Assembly (NCBI RefSeq): GCF_000632985.1
Contig: NZ_CP007481.1
Location: forward strand, 62,001 to 126,000
Length of the DNA: 64,000 bases
Reading direction: 5' to 3'
Source of the DNA: Neorickettsia helminthoeca str. Oregon
GTDB lineage: Bacteria; Pseudomonadota; Alphaproteobacteria; Rickettsiales; Anaplasmataceae
The notes under the pieces are model-generated. The model did no database searches. It saw nothing but the letters and a program-made list of their open reading frames with translations, and was not told where the DNA came from. Positions 1 through 9,783 of the stretch are shown here, piece after piece. Position 1 is the first letter of the stretch, and every line of letters starts with the position of its first letter. Position numbers and translations under genes: made by a program.

Positions 1-867
1 CCAATGGTGGAATCCACAGGTACTAGTGCTGGATTCAAGCTTTTCTGCATGGGTGTCGGTGAAGCTCATCCTGACATTGCAGTTTCGTCGCGCAGGATTG
101 ATGAGACGGAGTTGGCCTTGTGCAAGGTGTACTCAGTCGATAAGGCAGACATATTGGAGATAAAACTTGGTGAGGATGCCCTTGTCATAGCCAGTGATGC
201 CGGGAGTAATTTTCGTTATCAATTTTCCAGTGATGATATTTTCAGAGCGATTGCGTTTTATATTCCTAGCGGGATGAGCCTGATTAAGAATCCGAACAAG
301 CGCTGGATTGATATAGATAGTAAAAGATTCTATGATTCAGAGATAAAGATATACGGACCACTCAAGAATACTGGTACCTTTGAATCGATAAAACAGCTTA
401 TTCTGTTTCGCCATTGTTTGAGTGATCCTGCATTCAAACTCGCTTACGAAAAGGATAAGCTTAGGGGAGCGTGCTCAGTCATACGAGATGATGGTGTCTA
501 TGTCGAAGCAAGTAGCGATGAAAACGTAATAGTCCAGAAGCTCGTACGCAATCCTGATGCGTTCGGTCTATTCAGCTATAGTTTTTTTATTAGGAACGCT
601 AGTAAACTTAAATCGCATCAAGTGGATGGTGTGCAACCCAGTTATGAAAGCATAATGAGTGGTGAGTATGGTTTAACCAGGCCGATATATCTTTATGTAA
701 AAATTCCGCACTTGGATTTTGTTCCGAACCTTAAAGGTCTCCTGAGGGAGGTTCTGAGTGATAATGCGCTTGGGACTTATGGTTATTTGCGAGCTCTTGG
801 TATGATCCCGGTTCCCGATAAAGATCTGCAAGCTGTGAGGGAGCATGTTAGAGATTTAACTTCTTAA
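1..867 (+). CDS. pstS: PstS-family phosphate-binding protein, 5' end cut by window
   Basis: Periplasmic substrate-binding component of a high-affinity phosphate ABC transporter. The frame is open from base 1, so the first visible Met is probably internal and the signal peptide lies outside the window. The visible part opens with the phosphate-loop type segment STGTSAGFKLFC, followed by a SSRRID stretch as in alphaproteobacterial PstS. Later come NPNKRWIDID, GPLKNTGT and NPDAFGLFSYSFF, and a C-terminal SGEYGLTRPIYLYVK matching the family's SRPLxxYVK end. No pstCAB genes are in view. The MFS gene begins 7 bases after the stop, so the two are probably co-transcribed. Family identification is firm; the truncation is only due to the window edge. 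Confidence 0.85.
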   Translation, partial: PMVESTGTSAGFKLFCMGVGEAHPDIAVSSRRIDETELALCKVYSVDKADILEIKLGEDALVIASDAGSNFRYQFSSDDIFRAIAFYIPSGMSLIKNPNKRWIDIDSKRFYDSEIKIYGPLKNTGTFESIKQLILFRHCLSDPAFKLAYEKDKLRGACSVIRDDGVYVEASSDENVIVQKLVRNPDAFGLFSYSFFIRNASKLKSHQVDGVQPSYESIMSGEYGLTRPIYLYVKIPHLDFVPNLKGLLREVLSDNALGTYGYLRALGMIPVPDKDLQAVREHVRDLTS

Positions 868-874
868 CCTTTCT

Positions 875-2077
875 GTGAACTATTTATTGCATACAACCCT
901 GATTACCTTAGTTGTACTCGTGGCTGATATTGCTGTGGAAATCTATGTTCCTGCTCTTCCGAGTATAGCAGCTTTCTTTTCTGCTAGCGCTGAAATCATA
1001 AAATTGACTATGGGCAGTAATATACTTGGTATTGCCGTTTCTAGTCTATTCTATGGGGCTCTTTCCGATGCATGGGGCAGGAAACCAGCGCTTATCTTAG
1101 GTCTTTCGATTTTTGTAGTGGCTAGTCTTCTTTGCATTTTTTCGACCAGTGTTTTTGTTCTGATATTTTGGAGATTCTTCCAAGGAGTAGGGCAAGGTGT
1201 AGCCATGGTTGTCGGATTTGCTAGTGTCAAGGATTTCTACTCTGGTGAAAGATGTGCTCAGATCATATCCAGGTTATCTACTGTAGTCGCAGTTTCCCCT
1301 GCATTTGCACCGCTTTTAGGAAGTATGATCCTCGTACATTTTACTTGGCATTACATTTTTCTCTTCCTTGCTTTGATTGCTTCTATATGCCTGTTAATGC
1401 TGATTTTTTTCTTCCAGGATACGCTGAAGCATAAGAATCCTTTATCTCTGAGGGCTATATTTGCATCTTATATGCGGGTGATAAGGAATAAGAATTACAT
1501 TTTATACTCTTTTGTGGTTGTTATAACGTTCATGTGGCTATGGAACGTGATTACTTCTGCTCCATTTTTGCTACTCGAAGACATGAATGTGCCTATGACT
1601 GAGTACGGATATCTTGTCGCGATTAACGTCTCTGGATTCGTGATTGGAACGATCTTGAATCATAGATATCTTCACTATGTTGGTCTGAGGAACTTCATAA
1701 GATTTGGTTTAACACTTCCATTACTGAGCGAAATACTCCTCATTATTCTCCACTATACTACAGGTTTTTCTGCGCTTCTCCTTGAGTGTATATGGTTTTT
1801 CAGCGCTATGGGCCTAGCCTTTGTTATAGGGAATGCTACTACCCTCGTCCTAGATCAAGTAGATGAGCGCGATAATGGCAAGGCAACTGCGTTACTTGTC
1901 TTTTTTGAGATGGTTTTTGGTGCTTTAGGTGTCTACATAAACGCACCCTTTTATGATGGAACAATAGTTCCGTTAGCTATTTTCACAATCGGGTGTGTAC
2001 TTGCCACTATGTTGATGTTGTTAATACTTTTCCGTGTCGATAGAAAAGAAAACACTACCAATCAAGTAGTCCGTTGA
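875..2077 (+). CDS. Bcr/CflA-like MFS drug-resistance transporter
   Basis: A 400-residue major facilitator protein with about 12 membrane segments, predicted to export small molecules across the inner membrane by proton antiport. Family marks are the N-terminal EIYVPALPSIAAFF segment, the A-like loop motif GALSDAWGRKPAL after TM2, and the motif-B-like WRFFQGVGQG. These are typical of the Bcr/CflA (DHA1) subgroup. The start is GTG, just after the upstream pstS-type gene, suggesting one transcript. The 3' end faces the convergent EamA gene with only 8 bases between stops. The substrate cannot be told from sequence. Confidence 0.88.
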   Translation: MNYLLHTTLITLVVLVADIAVEIYVPALPSIAAFFSASAEIIKLTMGSNILGIAVSSLFYGALSDAWGRKPALILGLSIFVVASLLCIFSTSVFVLIFWRFFQGVGQGVAMVVGFASVKDFYSGERCAQIISRLSTVVAVSPAFAPLLGSMILVHFTWHYIFLFLALIASICLLMLIFFFQDTLKHKNPLSLRAIFASYMRVIRNKNYILYSFVVVITFMWLWNVITSAPFLLLEDMNVPMTEYGYLVAINVSGFVIGTILNHRYLHYVGLRNFIRFGLTLPLLSEILLIILHYTTGFSALLLECIWFFSAMGLAFVIGNATTLVLDQVDERDNGKATALLVFFEMVFGALGVYINAPFYDGTIVPLAIFTIGCVLATMLMLLILFRVDRKENTTNQVVR

Positions 2078-2085
2078 GTATGCAT

Positions 2086-2994
2086 TTAAATTAATCTTGT
2101 ACTCTTCTGTTTCTCCATAGACTTCTTTATTTGGTATTCGCGGTATGCAATATAACTCGTACTTCCTAGGATAATAGTGGCTCCAAATGATGTAGATAAG
2201 GAAACGCTTTCTGAGAAAACATAATATCCAATAGCAGTCGAGACGACCAATACAAGGAAATAAAATGGCATCACTACACTGAGTTCGTTTGCGTGCATGA
2301 TTGCTGCTATTCCACTGACAAAGTAGAACACCACAATCAGACCAAAATAGTGGAAATTCTCCCAAAACAGTGGAGAAACATTCGTGAAATCTTTGAAAGA
2401 CGCAGGTAACGCGGAAAATAAAGTGACAAATAACATCACGAAAAATGATTGTGTTATGAGGGACTCAGTTTTGCCCCACTTGGAGGTTGCAAGATCGTAT
2501 GCAACCCATAGGAATGTCACAAGAATGACATACAGCGAGTAATGATTAAAAGCGTGGTAACTAGGGTTTATAATGATTACCGCTCCAATGAAGCCGGTGA
2601 CTAATGCAGAAGCTCGTCTGATACCGACTTTCTCTCTGAAGATCATGCATGATGCGGCGCTACACATAAGAGGATAGAGAAGAGTGATTGCTGATACCTG
2701 AGCAAACTCCATATTGTTATATGCGTACACAAGTAATATCTGCGACGATGCAGTCAGGAGTGCGCGTAACATGTATATTCTCCATAGGGTACTTTGCGCA
2801 AGTTCCTTCCTTTTCCAAAGCGCGAAGGGTATGAGAAAGATAAATCCAATTACATTCAAATAAAAAGCAACTACTGCTCTATCCATTTCTGCTCCCAGAA
2901 TTCTGTAAGACGCGCAAATGAGGGCAGCCGTAAACATATGAAAAAGCATCCATAGTATTGCTCTTAAGTTATAGTTTTTGTGATTCGCATTCAT
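2086..2994 (-). CDS. EamA/DMT-family transporter
   Basis: Drug/metabolite transporter superfamily permease of 302 residues with about ten membrane helices in two EamA halves. The first half contains MFTAALICASYRILG, and its end carries the family-like VSAITLLYPLMCSAA. The second half has GIAAIMHANELSVVMP and ends in a basic tail. Rickettsiales encode several such permeases, some shown to move metabolites such as S-adenosylmethionine; the substrate here is unknown. The open frame reaches 16 residues further upstream, but the Met before NANHKNYNL gives the normal family start, so I place the start there. Convergent with the MFS gene. Confidence 0.82.
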   Translation of the reverse strand: MNANHKNYNLRAILWMLFHMFTAALICASYRILGAEMDRAVVAFYLNVIGFIFLIPFALWKRKELAQSTLWRIYMLRALLTASSQILLVYAYNNMEFAQVSAITLLYPLMCSAASCMIFREKVGIRRASALVTGFIGAVIIINPSYHAFNHYSLYVILVTFLWVAYDLATSKWGKTESLITQSFFVMLFVTLFSALPASFKDFTNVSPLFWENFHYFGLIVVFYFVSGIAAIMHANELSVVMPFYFLVLVVSTAIGYYVFSESVSLSTSFGATIILGSTSYIAYREYQIKKSMEKQKSTRLI

Positions 2995-3355
2995 ACTCTC
3001 AATATTCCTTGCAGTGTCTTTGTAGCAAAAGAATCTCCACAATAATCAGGAGCCCATATTCTACTCCAATTTGTTTTGTCAGAAAGACTCCAATTTTCGT
3101 GAAAATTTTATCACTGTACAATACCAGGGAACCGGAAAGATTCAAGTAGATAATATGGTGCCAGATGTCTTCGAAAACTCTGTAGTAAACTTTTGTTAAC
3201 ATAAAGTTATCCTAAATTGCGACTTCTTAATTGTAAGGTCATAACTTATACTAAATTGAAATTAATAAGTCCAACTGCATGGGCGAGAAGATGGTGCAAG
3301 TAGGTCTCCATCGATGACTTTTATGTAGAATCTTTTCTGTCATGAGGGGGTCAAA
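2995..3355. other. Intergenic region between divergent genes, no gene seen
   Basis: About 360 bases between the EamA gene (minus strand) and the SURF1 gene (plus strand). Short open frames occur on both strands but none has a recognisable product or a good ribosome site. The stretch presumably holds both promoters. It is AT-rich around 3200-3275. Confidence 0.5.
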
Positions 3356-4003
3356 GTGAGATTGACATTCATCTTTTGTATAGTACTGGCTTTCTTATTA
3401 GGAGGTTGGCAGGTTAAGAGGTTCCTTATCAAGCGAGGGTTTACAGATAATTTGGAGCGTTGTGCTGTCACGACACTCAACTCTTTCGGTCAGTACTGCA
3501 GTTTTACTGGTAAGTTAGTGATCCGGAAGGATAATGTATATTTTCTTTATAAGGATGGTGAGCACTTTTATGTACTTATCTCTGGTGCTACTGATAAGGA
3601 ATCTTTCTTGGTAAACATCGGCTACGTGAAGAAATCGTCAAAAGAAGAAGCTATAGATATAATCAATCAAAGGCTCGAGTATCCGAAGGAGATGAATCTT
3701 GTTGGTCATTTAATACCAATGCGTAGCACGAAGGTCCCTTTCATCAAAAACGACTTGACTAACCTGGAATTATACTACCTGAATTCAAAAGAGCTCTCGA
3801 ACGTGTTCCAGCTGCCTATGTCTGACTATGTGATTTATTCCACCTCAAATGATTTGATAGAAGATTCTCCCGAAGTATTTGTCCAGCTTCCGAGACCCAT
3901 TATAAAGGTGATTATGCATCTCTGGTATGCAATCATGTGGTACTCCATCTCTGGCTTCGGATTAGTTTACTACGTGTGTATTTCGCGCAGAAGCAAAAAG
4001 TAG
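3356..4003 (+). CDS. SURF1-family cytochrome oxidase assembly protein
   Basis: Inner-membrane factor needed for assembly of aa3-type cytochrome c oxidase, probably in haem a insertion. The 215-residue protein has the family architecture: an N-terminal membrane helix running into LGGWQVKRFLIKR (the SURF1 G-W-Q-xx-R signature), a periplasmic domain containing VNIGYVKK and GHLIP, and a C-terminal membrane helix near residues 185-208. The start is GTG with a strong GAGGGGG ribosome site about 7 bases upstream, which decides it. It is the only oxidase-assembly gene in view and is convergent with rho. Confidence 0.82.
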   Translation: MRLTFIFCIVLAFLLGGWQVKRFLIKRGFTDNLERCAVTTLNSFGQYCSFTGKLVIRKDNVYFLYKDGEHFYVLISGATDKESFLVNIGYVKKSSKEEAIDIINQRLEYPKEMNLVGHLIPMRSTKVPFIKNDLTNLELYYLNSKELSNVFQLPMSDYVIYSTSNDLIEDSPEVFVQLPRPIIKVIMHLWYAIMWYSISGFGLVYYVCISRRSKK

Positions 4004-4031
4004 TAACCCGAAAAAGATCATAACGCATGCG

Positions 4032-4058
4032 TCAACCACACTGAAATAGTGTGCTTGA
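4032..4058. terminator. Stem-loop between convergent SURF1 gene and rho
   Basis: CACACT-GAAAT-AGTGTG flanked by TCAA/TTGA pairs across a single C-C mismatch, giving a hairpin of about ten pairs midway between the two stop codons. No clear T-run follows on either strand, so it may be a processing or Rho-assisted end rather than a classical intrinsic terminator. Confidence 0.4.
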
Positions 4059-4076
4059 TGAGCCCCCTGATGGATA

Positions 4077-5570
4077 TTATCCATTTGCCTTCTTATCCAT
4101 GAACAAGAAAAACTCTTCGTTATTTTTTGTTCTTTGGAGTTTATCTATTACAAACTCAATGGCATCCGCATCTGTCATCTGGTTCAGGATGCGTCTCAGC
4201 ACCCACACCTTGTTTAGAATAGATCTATCAAGGAGGAGCTCCTCTTTTCTCGTACCCGATTTAGTTATATCAATGGCCGGGAATAGTCGCTTCTCAGCTA
4301 GTTTCCTATCAAGAATTATTTCTGAGTTGCCAGTGCCTTTGAACTCCTCATAGATGAGCTCATCCATCCTGGAACCAGTATCAACAAGTGCCGTACCAAT
4401 GATTGTCAGCGAACCACCACCTTCAATATTACGAGCTGCGCCGAAGAGGCGTTTCGCCTTTTGCAAAGCGTTGGAATCGACACCGCCGCTTAGAAGCTTC
4501 CCAGAAGAGGGAACCACGGAGTTATACGCCCTAGCCAAACGAGTAATTGAATCAAGCAGTATTACCACATGTTTCCCTTGCTCGACGAGTCTCTTTGCCT
4601 TCTCAATTGCGAATTCCGCTACATATACATGCTTATCAGCTGGCTCATCGAATGTTGAACTCACAACTTCAGCATTTACAGATCTACGCATATCGGTGAC
4701 TTCTTCGGGACGCTCGTCGATTAGTAGAATGATGAGATGTATGTCCGGGTAATTACTAGAAATAGAATGTGCGATATTTTGTAATAAAATGGTCTTACCT
4801 GTCTTAGGCTGTGCGACGATCAGCGCTCTTTGCCCTCTTCCTAGAGGGGCAATGATGTCAATAATTCTTCCACTTAAATCGCTACTTCTCGAATCTGAAG
4901 ATTTTTTGGGTTTCTCACATTCCAGTTTTATGGGTGTGTCAGGATAGAAAGGTACCAAGCTCTCAAATGCAATGTACCTCCTAGAGGTGGAGACCGGATT
5001 ATTATTAATTTCCAGGGCCTTTGCAAGAGCAAAATATCTCTCACCTTTTTTTGGTGCTCTGACCTCACCATAAATTGAGTCACCAGTTCTGATTCCGAGT
5101 CTTCTAACTTGTCCCGGGGAAATGTAGACGTCGTCCTGACTTGCCAAGTAGTTGTATGCTGAGGATCGCATGAAAGCAAAACCCTCATTTAAGACCTCTG
5201 CTACTCCAGAACTCACTATAGTTTTCCCATTTGGATGATCTGCGACCTCTTTCTGTGCGATCAGGACTATCAAATCCTGCTTAGATGTTCCAGCTAGATT
5301 TTGTAAGTTCAGGTTCTCTGCTCTTTTGAGGAGCTCACATGCGGTTTTGGAGCGGAGTTCAGACAGATCTATGAATGCCCCATGATCTGCTTCTTCATTT
5401 TGTTCGGGTTGTTCTGCAGGCGTATCCAATTCCTCCTTGCTGCTCCTGTTGGAAAGTTTTAAAGTATTTCTTTTGCCTGACACGTCATCTTGCTTATCTT
5501 CTACTAACAATGTGTCATTGGTCCGTGTTTTTAATGCGCCCTCTTGGGCTAAATCTTTGATTAGGGTCAT
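4077..5570 (-). CDS. rho: Transcription termination factor Rho
   Basis: Hexameric RNA-dependent ATPase that terminates transcription. At 497 residues it is about 80 longer than E. coli Rho. The excess is a polar, acidic N-terminal extension (residues 1-65) before the usual helix bundle containing [17 protein letters not shown]. The cold-shock RNA-binding fold spans about residues 117-190 with GFAFMRS. The Walker A site is QPKTGKT near residue 254, and [20 protein letters not shown] and [14 protein letters not shown] are the usual Walker B and R/Q-loop regions. It ends with the normal C-terminus. Single gene, convergent with SURF1. The AT-rich upstream region separates it from the RNase P-like locus. 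Confidence 0.97.
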   Translation of the reverse strand: MTLIKDLAQEGALKTRTNDTLLVEDKQDDVSGKRNTLKLSNRSSKEELDTPAEQPEQNEEADHGAFIDLSELRSKTACELLKRAENLNLQNLAGTSKQDLIVLIAQKEVADHPNGKTIVSSGVAEVLNEGFAFMRSSAYNYLASQDDVYISPGQVRRLGIRTGDSIYGEVRAPKKGERYFALAKALEINNNPVSTSRRYIAFESLVPFYPDTPIKLECEKPKKSSDSRSSDLSGRIIDIIAPLGRGQRALIVAQPKTGKTILLQNIAHSISSNYPDIHLIILLIDERPEEVTDMRRSVNAEVVSSTFDEPADKHVYVAEFAIEKAKRLVEQGKHVVILLDSITRLARAYNSVVPSSGKLLSGGVDSNALQKAKRLFGAARNIEGGGSLTIIGTALVDTGSRMDELIYEEFKGTGNSEIILDRKLAEKRLFPAIDITKSGTRKEELLLDRSILNKVWVLRRILNQMTDADAIEFVIDKLQRTKNNEEFFLFMDKKANG

Positions 5571-5639
5571 ATACTAAATCAGGATGGGGAGTACAAAAAT
5601 ACCAAGTAAACTATAGCGAAAAGAAAATGGATAAGAAAG

Positions 5640-5865
5640 AATGCAGCTAAACTTGGTACATCCGAGCAAAGGATGTAGGACGAGGAAGTCCAAAGCTAGT
5701 CATTAACACGTTTCATCTACCTAGTCAAGCCGGAGATCAGGCCGCAGCACTACGAGGCGCTCACAAGAAAACAATGGGAACCCCCGATCGAGCTTGGAAA
5801 ATAAATGCACCCAAGGGCAACTAACTGAATGAATTCTATCACCTTATAAACGACTTTAGAAGCGA
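5640..5865 (+). ncRNA. RNase P RNA-like sequence, degenerate or minimal
   Basis: A run of short segments matches the order of conserved bacterial RNase P RNA blocks. They are GAGGAAGTCC near 5683 (family GAGGAAAGTCC), ACAAGAAAACAA near 5763 (family ACAGAAAACAAACC), AACCCCCGATCGAGC with a trailing AAATA near 5779-5802 (family AAACCCC..GGAGCAAG..AAATAG), and CTGAATGA with CTTATA near 5825-5848 (family ATGAATGA...GGCTTAT). Between blocks two and three about 100 or more bases expected for the P12-P14 region are missing. Several universally conserved bases differ, notably the 3' strand of P4. I read it as a decayed or strongly minimised rnpB. Identity is an inference from block order, and function is doubtful. 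Confidence 0.42.
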
Positions 5866-6024
5866 GCAAACGATTTTGACATCCCATGTATAAGTATCAT
5901 ACTATATTACCATTTATTAATTAAGTAAGTGATAAAATGATCAAGCGCGTTGCGGAATAAAAAAAGATGCACTACGTTCACCTAAGTGTTGTAGATAGGT
6001 TAGATCGATTAATATTGTCTTTTC

Positions 6025-7542
6025 TGTGGATGCAGTCGCTTGTTTGTTGAAATTAATACCGTTTCGATTCAGGGTATTTATCCGTAAAGATAGTGGTACA
6101 GATTTCTATAGTGCGCGGACTCCCATGTTTTAATATTGTTGGGTTGCCGGATAAGACAATCAGTGAGTCCAAGTAAAGGATCAGAGTAGCACTTTCTCAT
6201 ATAGGTTTTCCACTACCTAGTAAGAGAATGACTATCAACCTCTCACCAGCAGGGATCATAAAGATGGGTACATATTACGACCTACCTACAGCTTTGGGTA
6301 TTCTCAAACTACTGGATGTCATTCCCTTTAGAAAATAGCTATCGGAATTCTTCGTTATGGGCGAGCTTGCTCTTGATGCATCTATAAAAGGCGTGCAAGG
6401 TGTATTACCGGCAGCCATTTATGCTAGAGATGCCTCACTTGGAATAATCTGTCCTTGGGAAAATAGAATTGAGGCACGTGTTTCCAAGAATAAAAAATAT
6501 TGGCAGTCCAGTCTTTAAAGGAGTTGATATCCTGTCTGACTGGTGATACAGAACCACAGAGAATCGATGATGCTTTTGTCCTAGAAGAGGAATCCTATCC
6601 TGATATGGAGGAGGTCAAAGGACAAAAAATCGCAAAACGTGCGATCGAAGTAGCTGCTGCTGGAGGTCGCCATATTCTCATGCGCGGTCCACCAGGTACG
6701 GGTAAGTCGATGCTCGCGAAGAGAATTGTTGGTATTATGCCACCCCTGTCCTCTAAGGAAACCATGGAGATCAACATGATCGCGAGTGTCGCAGGTAATT
6801 TCACGAATAAAATCTATAAAAGAAGACCATTCAGGAGCCCTCATCAATCAGCTTCAGTGGCAGCAATCATTGGTGGTGGAGCCTTCGCTAAACCTGGTGA
6901 AGTGACACTCGCACACAACGGTATATTGTTCCTTGATGAGATAGCTGAATTCCCGCGACATCTGATAGATACACTGAGACACAGGTTCTGGAATCAAAGA
7001 AGGTCGTAATCTCTCGTGTGAATGCTAAGGTGAGCTATCCTGCTTCCTTCCAGCTGGTCGCCGCGATGAATCCGTGTAGATGTGGCTATCTGGGCTATTA
7101 CCCCGATAAGGAATGTAGAAACGCTAGAAGATGTGGACAAGAATACTCGAAAACACTTTCTGGGCTAATTCTTGATAGAATAGACCTATTCGTGAACATA
7201 TCCAGGATAGAAAGTAGACAAATTCTTGATTCGCTACCTGAGGAATCGTCAGGCCAAATAAGACAGAGCGTGATCTCTGACAGAGCAAAGCAGCTTGAGA
7301 GATATCAAGGGATGCACTTTAATCTGAATTGTCATATAGATGCTGCCGCAATCGCTGAGTATATCTCTCTTGATAGGGAGACCACGGAATTCTTAACTCA
7401 TGTTGTAGAGCAGAATTATCTTTCCTTACGTGGGTATGATCGTATCTTAAAAGTTGCTCGTACGATCGCAGATCTGGAAAATTCAGATGAAGTTAACAAA
7501 TCCCACGTTACTGAAGTACTGTATTACAAACTAAGTGTGTGA
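6025..7542 (+). pseudogene. comM: comM/yifB (Mg chelatase-like AAA ATPase) pseudogene
   Basis: ComM is a hexameric AAA+ helicase acting in branch migration during natural transformation. Here the whole gene is present but broken. Residues like RGLPCFNIVGLPDKTISESK and KRMTINLSPAG lie near 6115-6270, GELALDASIKGVQGVLPAA near 6360, Walker A MRGPPGTGKSMLAKR near 6680, and LVAAMNPCRCGYLGYY near 7045. The C-terminus ends at 7542. The breaks are an in-frame TAA after SESK (about 6174), a TAG after IPFRK (about 6337), a frame change near 6505, and another near 6975 with loss of a few codons. The extreme N-terminus is also out of frame. Loss of function is clear. Confidence 0.9.
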
Positions 7543-7782
7543 TCCAGAGTTATCAGATGAACCTGATTGCATTTCAGGGTTGCTAGGTATGCGCTACTAG
7601 CATTGGCAGATTCCAAGAACTCTGATTTGTGCGCCATCTTTTAAGTTTTCTCTTCCTCTGTCCACTAAGCCTGAGTCTGCTTGTTTATCAAAAGAGATTG
7701 CTTTGTTTGGAATGCTAATTTGGGACTTACTTTTTTTTTGCGTATACAATCTCTGGTAAAGAATTAAAAATTAAACGTAAAG

Positions 7783-8610
7783 ATGCCAAAAACAAAACAA
7801 GAAGTTACTACTCAGGGGTCAAAACGAGGCATTACTTCTAAAATCAGATGTGCATTTATTGCATTTATAGCTCTTGCTACTCTGCTTATGTATGTTGCGG
7901 TGCGTATGCCTTTTACTACCAATGGGAAATATCTCGTACCTATGATGGATTTTCTTGTAGGGATCTCGCTTTGCCTTTGTGGGGCGGCCATTATGAAATT
8001 TTGTGAGGAGTCTCCAAGAGCATATGTTCAAGAGGGCCGAGTACCAAGAAGCGGAAACGGGAGTGGTGCCCGTGTGATGGTCACCACTAAGAACGAGACG
8101 CCAGCTTTTGTATTTCTAGCTTTGATACTCTCCCTGATTGGACTAGTGGTTATGGGTTGCTGCAATGATGTCTTTCCGTCTGATTCGTTGCTTCTGGGAA
8201 TCGTAAGACACGCTGCGGAGATAGTGTTTGGAGTTGTTTTCGTATGTTTGACGGCTTACGTTGCGATTGGGCACCCAGAGCCCAATACGCAGGTCCAGGT
8301 CACTCCTGATGTTGAACGGAGCGCTGCAGGTCGACAAGTGGCACGGCAGAATCGTCCTATTACTCAGGATGCACCTCAATGCCCTATTCTGAATGGGGTT
8401 CCGGAGGGTGCGTTGCTTGTATCGGAAGAGTTCTTAGAAGAGATACTTGATAGCTCTCAGCAGCATCATGGGGGACCTAGAGGCGCAGTTCCAAGCGCAC
8501 CGCCATACGATGATCCTCATGGAAGGGGGAGTTGTCCAGGCAGGATGTACAATCCTAGGATAAGCCAGCTCTATCCTAGGTTTTGTTCCGAGGATCTCAT
8601 CCAATTCTGA
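7783..8610 (+). CDS. Island-1 four-TM membrane protein, divergent LRxPWKxG family member
   Basis: Unrecognised 275-residue protein. Four hydrophobic helices fall in two pairs: about residues 23-42 and 52-70, then 105-125 and 145-165. The loop after TM1 reads YVAVRMPFTTNGK, a divergent version of the YxxLRxPWKxG loop seen in the island's other members. A hydrophilic tail of about 100 residues, rich in Pro, Gly and Ser, follows TM4. No signal peptide, enzyme motif or known domain is visible. First gene of the array; a hairpin follows 10 bases after the stop. A role at the bacterial or host vacuole membrane is only a guess. Confidence 0.72.
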   Translation: MPKTKQEVTTQGSKRGITSKIRCAFIAFIALATLLMYVAVRMPFTTNGKYLVPMMDFLVGISLCLCGAAIMKFCEESPRAYVQEGRVPRSGNGSGARVMVTTKNETPAFVFLALILSLIGLVVMGCCNDVFPSDSLLLGIVRHAAEIVFGVVFVCLTAYVAIGHPEPNTQVQVTPDVERSAAGRQVARQNRPITQDAPQCPILNGVPEGALLVSEEFLEEILDSSQQHHGGPRGAVPSAPPYDDPHGRGSCPGRMYNPRISQLYPRFCSEDLIQF

Positions 8611-8620
8611 TGCATAGGAC

Positions 8621-8646
8621 CTAGTAGGACTTAAAGTACCTACTAG
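8621..8646. terminator. Hairpin just after the first island-1 gene
   Basis: CTAGTAGG-ACTT / AAGT-CCTACTAG with a one-base loop and one bulged A, lying 10 bases after the stop at 8610. The stem is strong but no T-run follows, so termination is likely but not certain. Confidence 0.4.
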
Positions 8647-8751
8647 TGCCCGTTGTAGTACAAAAATGTTGAGTTAATTGGATGCGAGAGTTGAGGTCTC
8701 GCTCCAAAGCTTGATGAGTTGATAGTTAGCATAATAAGCATAGATATAAAT

Positions 8752-9357
8752 ATGAAGAGATCAAATGAAAAAGTGACGGGCGAAAGTAATGCAAGTCTAT
8801 TCCAGATATGGGAACCAAGGTCAGATGGTATTGAGGTAGTAGCCCGCGTATTCTTTGCTGTATTGGTGCTCGGGATGTTGCTGGCGTACATTACGCTACG
8901 TACATATGGATCTAGGGCTGGTCTACCAGGCTATCTGGCTTGGATTATTGCAGCAGCTTTTGTTGCGTCAATGTTTTTATTACCGATTGTTAATCGCCCT
9001 ACAGGCAGGGAGTCTTCTGAAGGCGCAAGCATCGGGGGCCTGACTGCTCTACCGGGGCAAAGAGGTAAGTGTGTCGCCGCATTTGGCGTCTTGTCTGCAG
9101 CGTGTTTCATAACTGCTCTCGTCTGTACTATCTGTCTGGATTGTAGTGTTGCGACAGATCCCGCCCTCAAGTATGTGGAGCTGCCTTTCTTTATCCTGGG
9201 TGTTCTACTTGCTGCGCTATCATACTATGTTTCCCATGTACGACCCAGTCCAGTTTGTCCAGATCCTGATCTTGGAGCTCTTAGCGTGCTGCCATCTGAT
9301 TATGAGGAGCCAAGGAGAAGAAGAGCACAGACTGGTCCTTGTGGAGACTTGGGTTAA
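8752..9357 (+). CDS. Island-1 membrane protein, LRxPWKxG family (divergent loop)
   Basis: Unrecognised 201-residue membrane protein. Hydrophobic segments lie at about residues 27-46, 58-80, 100-120 and 135-158, giving the same paired-helix plan as its neighbours. The loop after TM1 reads YITLRTYGSRAG, keeping the Y-x-x-L-R start but not PWK. The polar C-terminal tail contains SDYEEPRRRR. The frame is open from a TTG 33 bases upstream, but ATG followed by KRSNEKV is the more natural start. Expression is not shown by sequence; the consistent topology supports a real gene. Confidence 0.65.
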   Translation: MKRSNEKVTGESNASLFQIWEPRSDGIEVVARVFFAVLVLGMLLAYITLRTYGSRAGLPGYLAWIIAAAFVASMFLLPIVNRPTGRESSEGASIGGLTALPGQRGKCVAAFGVLSAACFITALVCTICLDCSVATDPALKYVELPFFILGVLLAALSYYVSHVRPSPVCPDPDLGALSVLPSDYEEPRRRRAQTGPCGDLG

Positions 9358-9783
9358 GGTGGGGGAACAAGGTCGTCATCATTGTCATCAGTATCTTTCT
9401 CTAGCAATGTAAGTTACGGATCCATTCCATTGACTTGCCCATTCCATTGACTTGCTGGTCTGGCCTAGATGATGGGGGGTGATGTTACGCTTATAAGCTA
9501 CGCACAGCTTCCTCCATCGCCTTGCCTGTCTGATACGGAGTGCACTCGGGAAGTGGATTCTGCTGTGGAGCATTCTTAGTGATAATCACTGCTCTATCCA
9601 CAGAAGTGATTGGTCAGAGAATTTGTCTGGACACGTTCTCCTACCATAAGTGGATGTAAAACACCACGAACTTTAATTGCAAACCTTGCAAATCAAGTTA
9701 GAAAAGATTCCCCGGTTGCAAGTGTTGCAAATCCTGTTGGAACAGCGCCGTTTGAGATGTTTTCCATGGCGAGAGCTGTAATA
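9358..9783. other. Gene-poor spacer with a 17-bp tandem duplication
   Basis: No supportable gene. It holds a perfect two-copy tandem repeat of 17 bases (CCATTCCATTGACTTGC) at 9422-9455. An open frame from 9610 runs into the next pseudogene, but its first part looks random. Probably decayed sequence between array members. Confidence 0.5.

Noticed and set aside
5640-5865. tmRNA as an explanation of this RNA-like region
   Set aside because: No tRNA-like ends and no plausible tag peptide; the conserved blocks fit RNase P RNA order instead.
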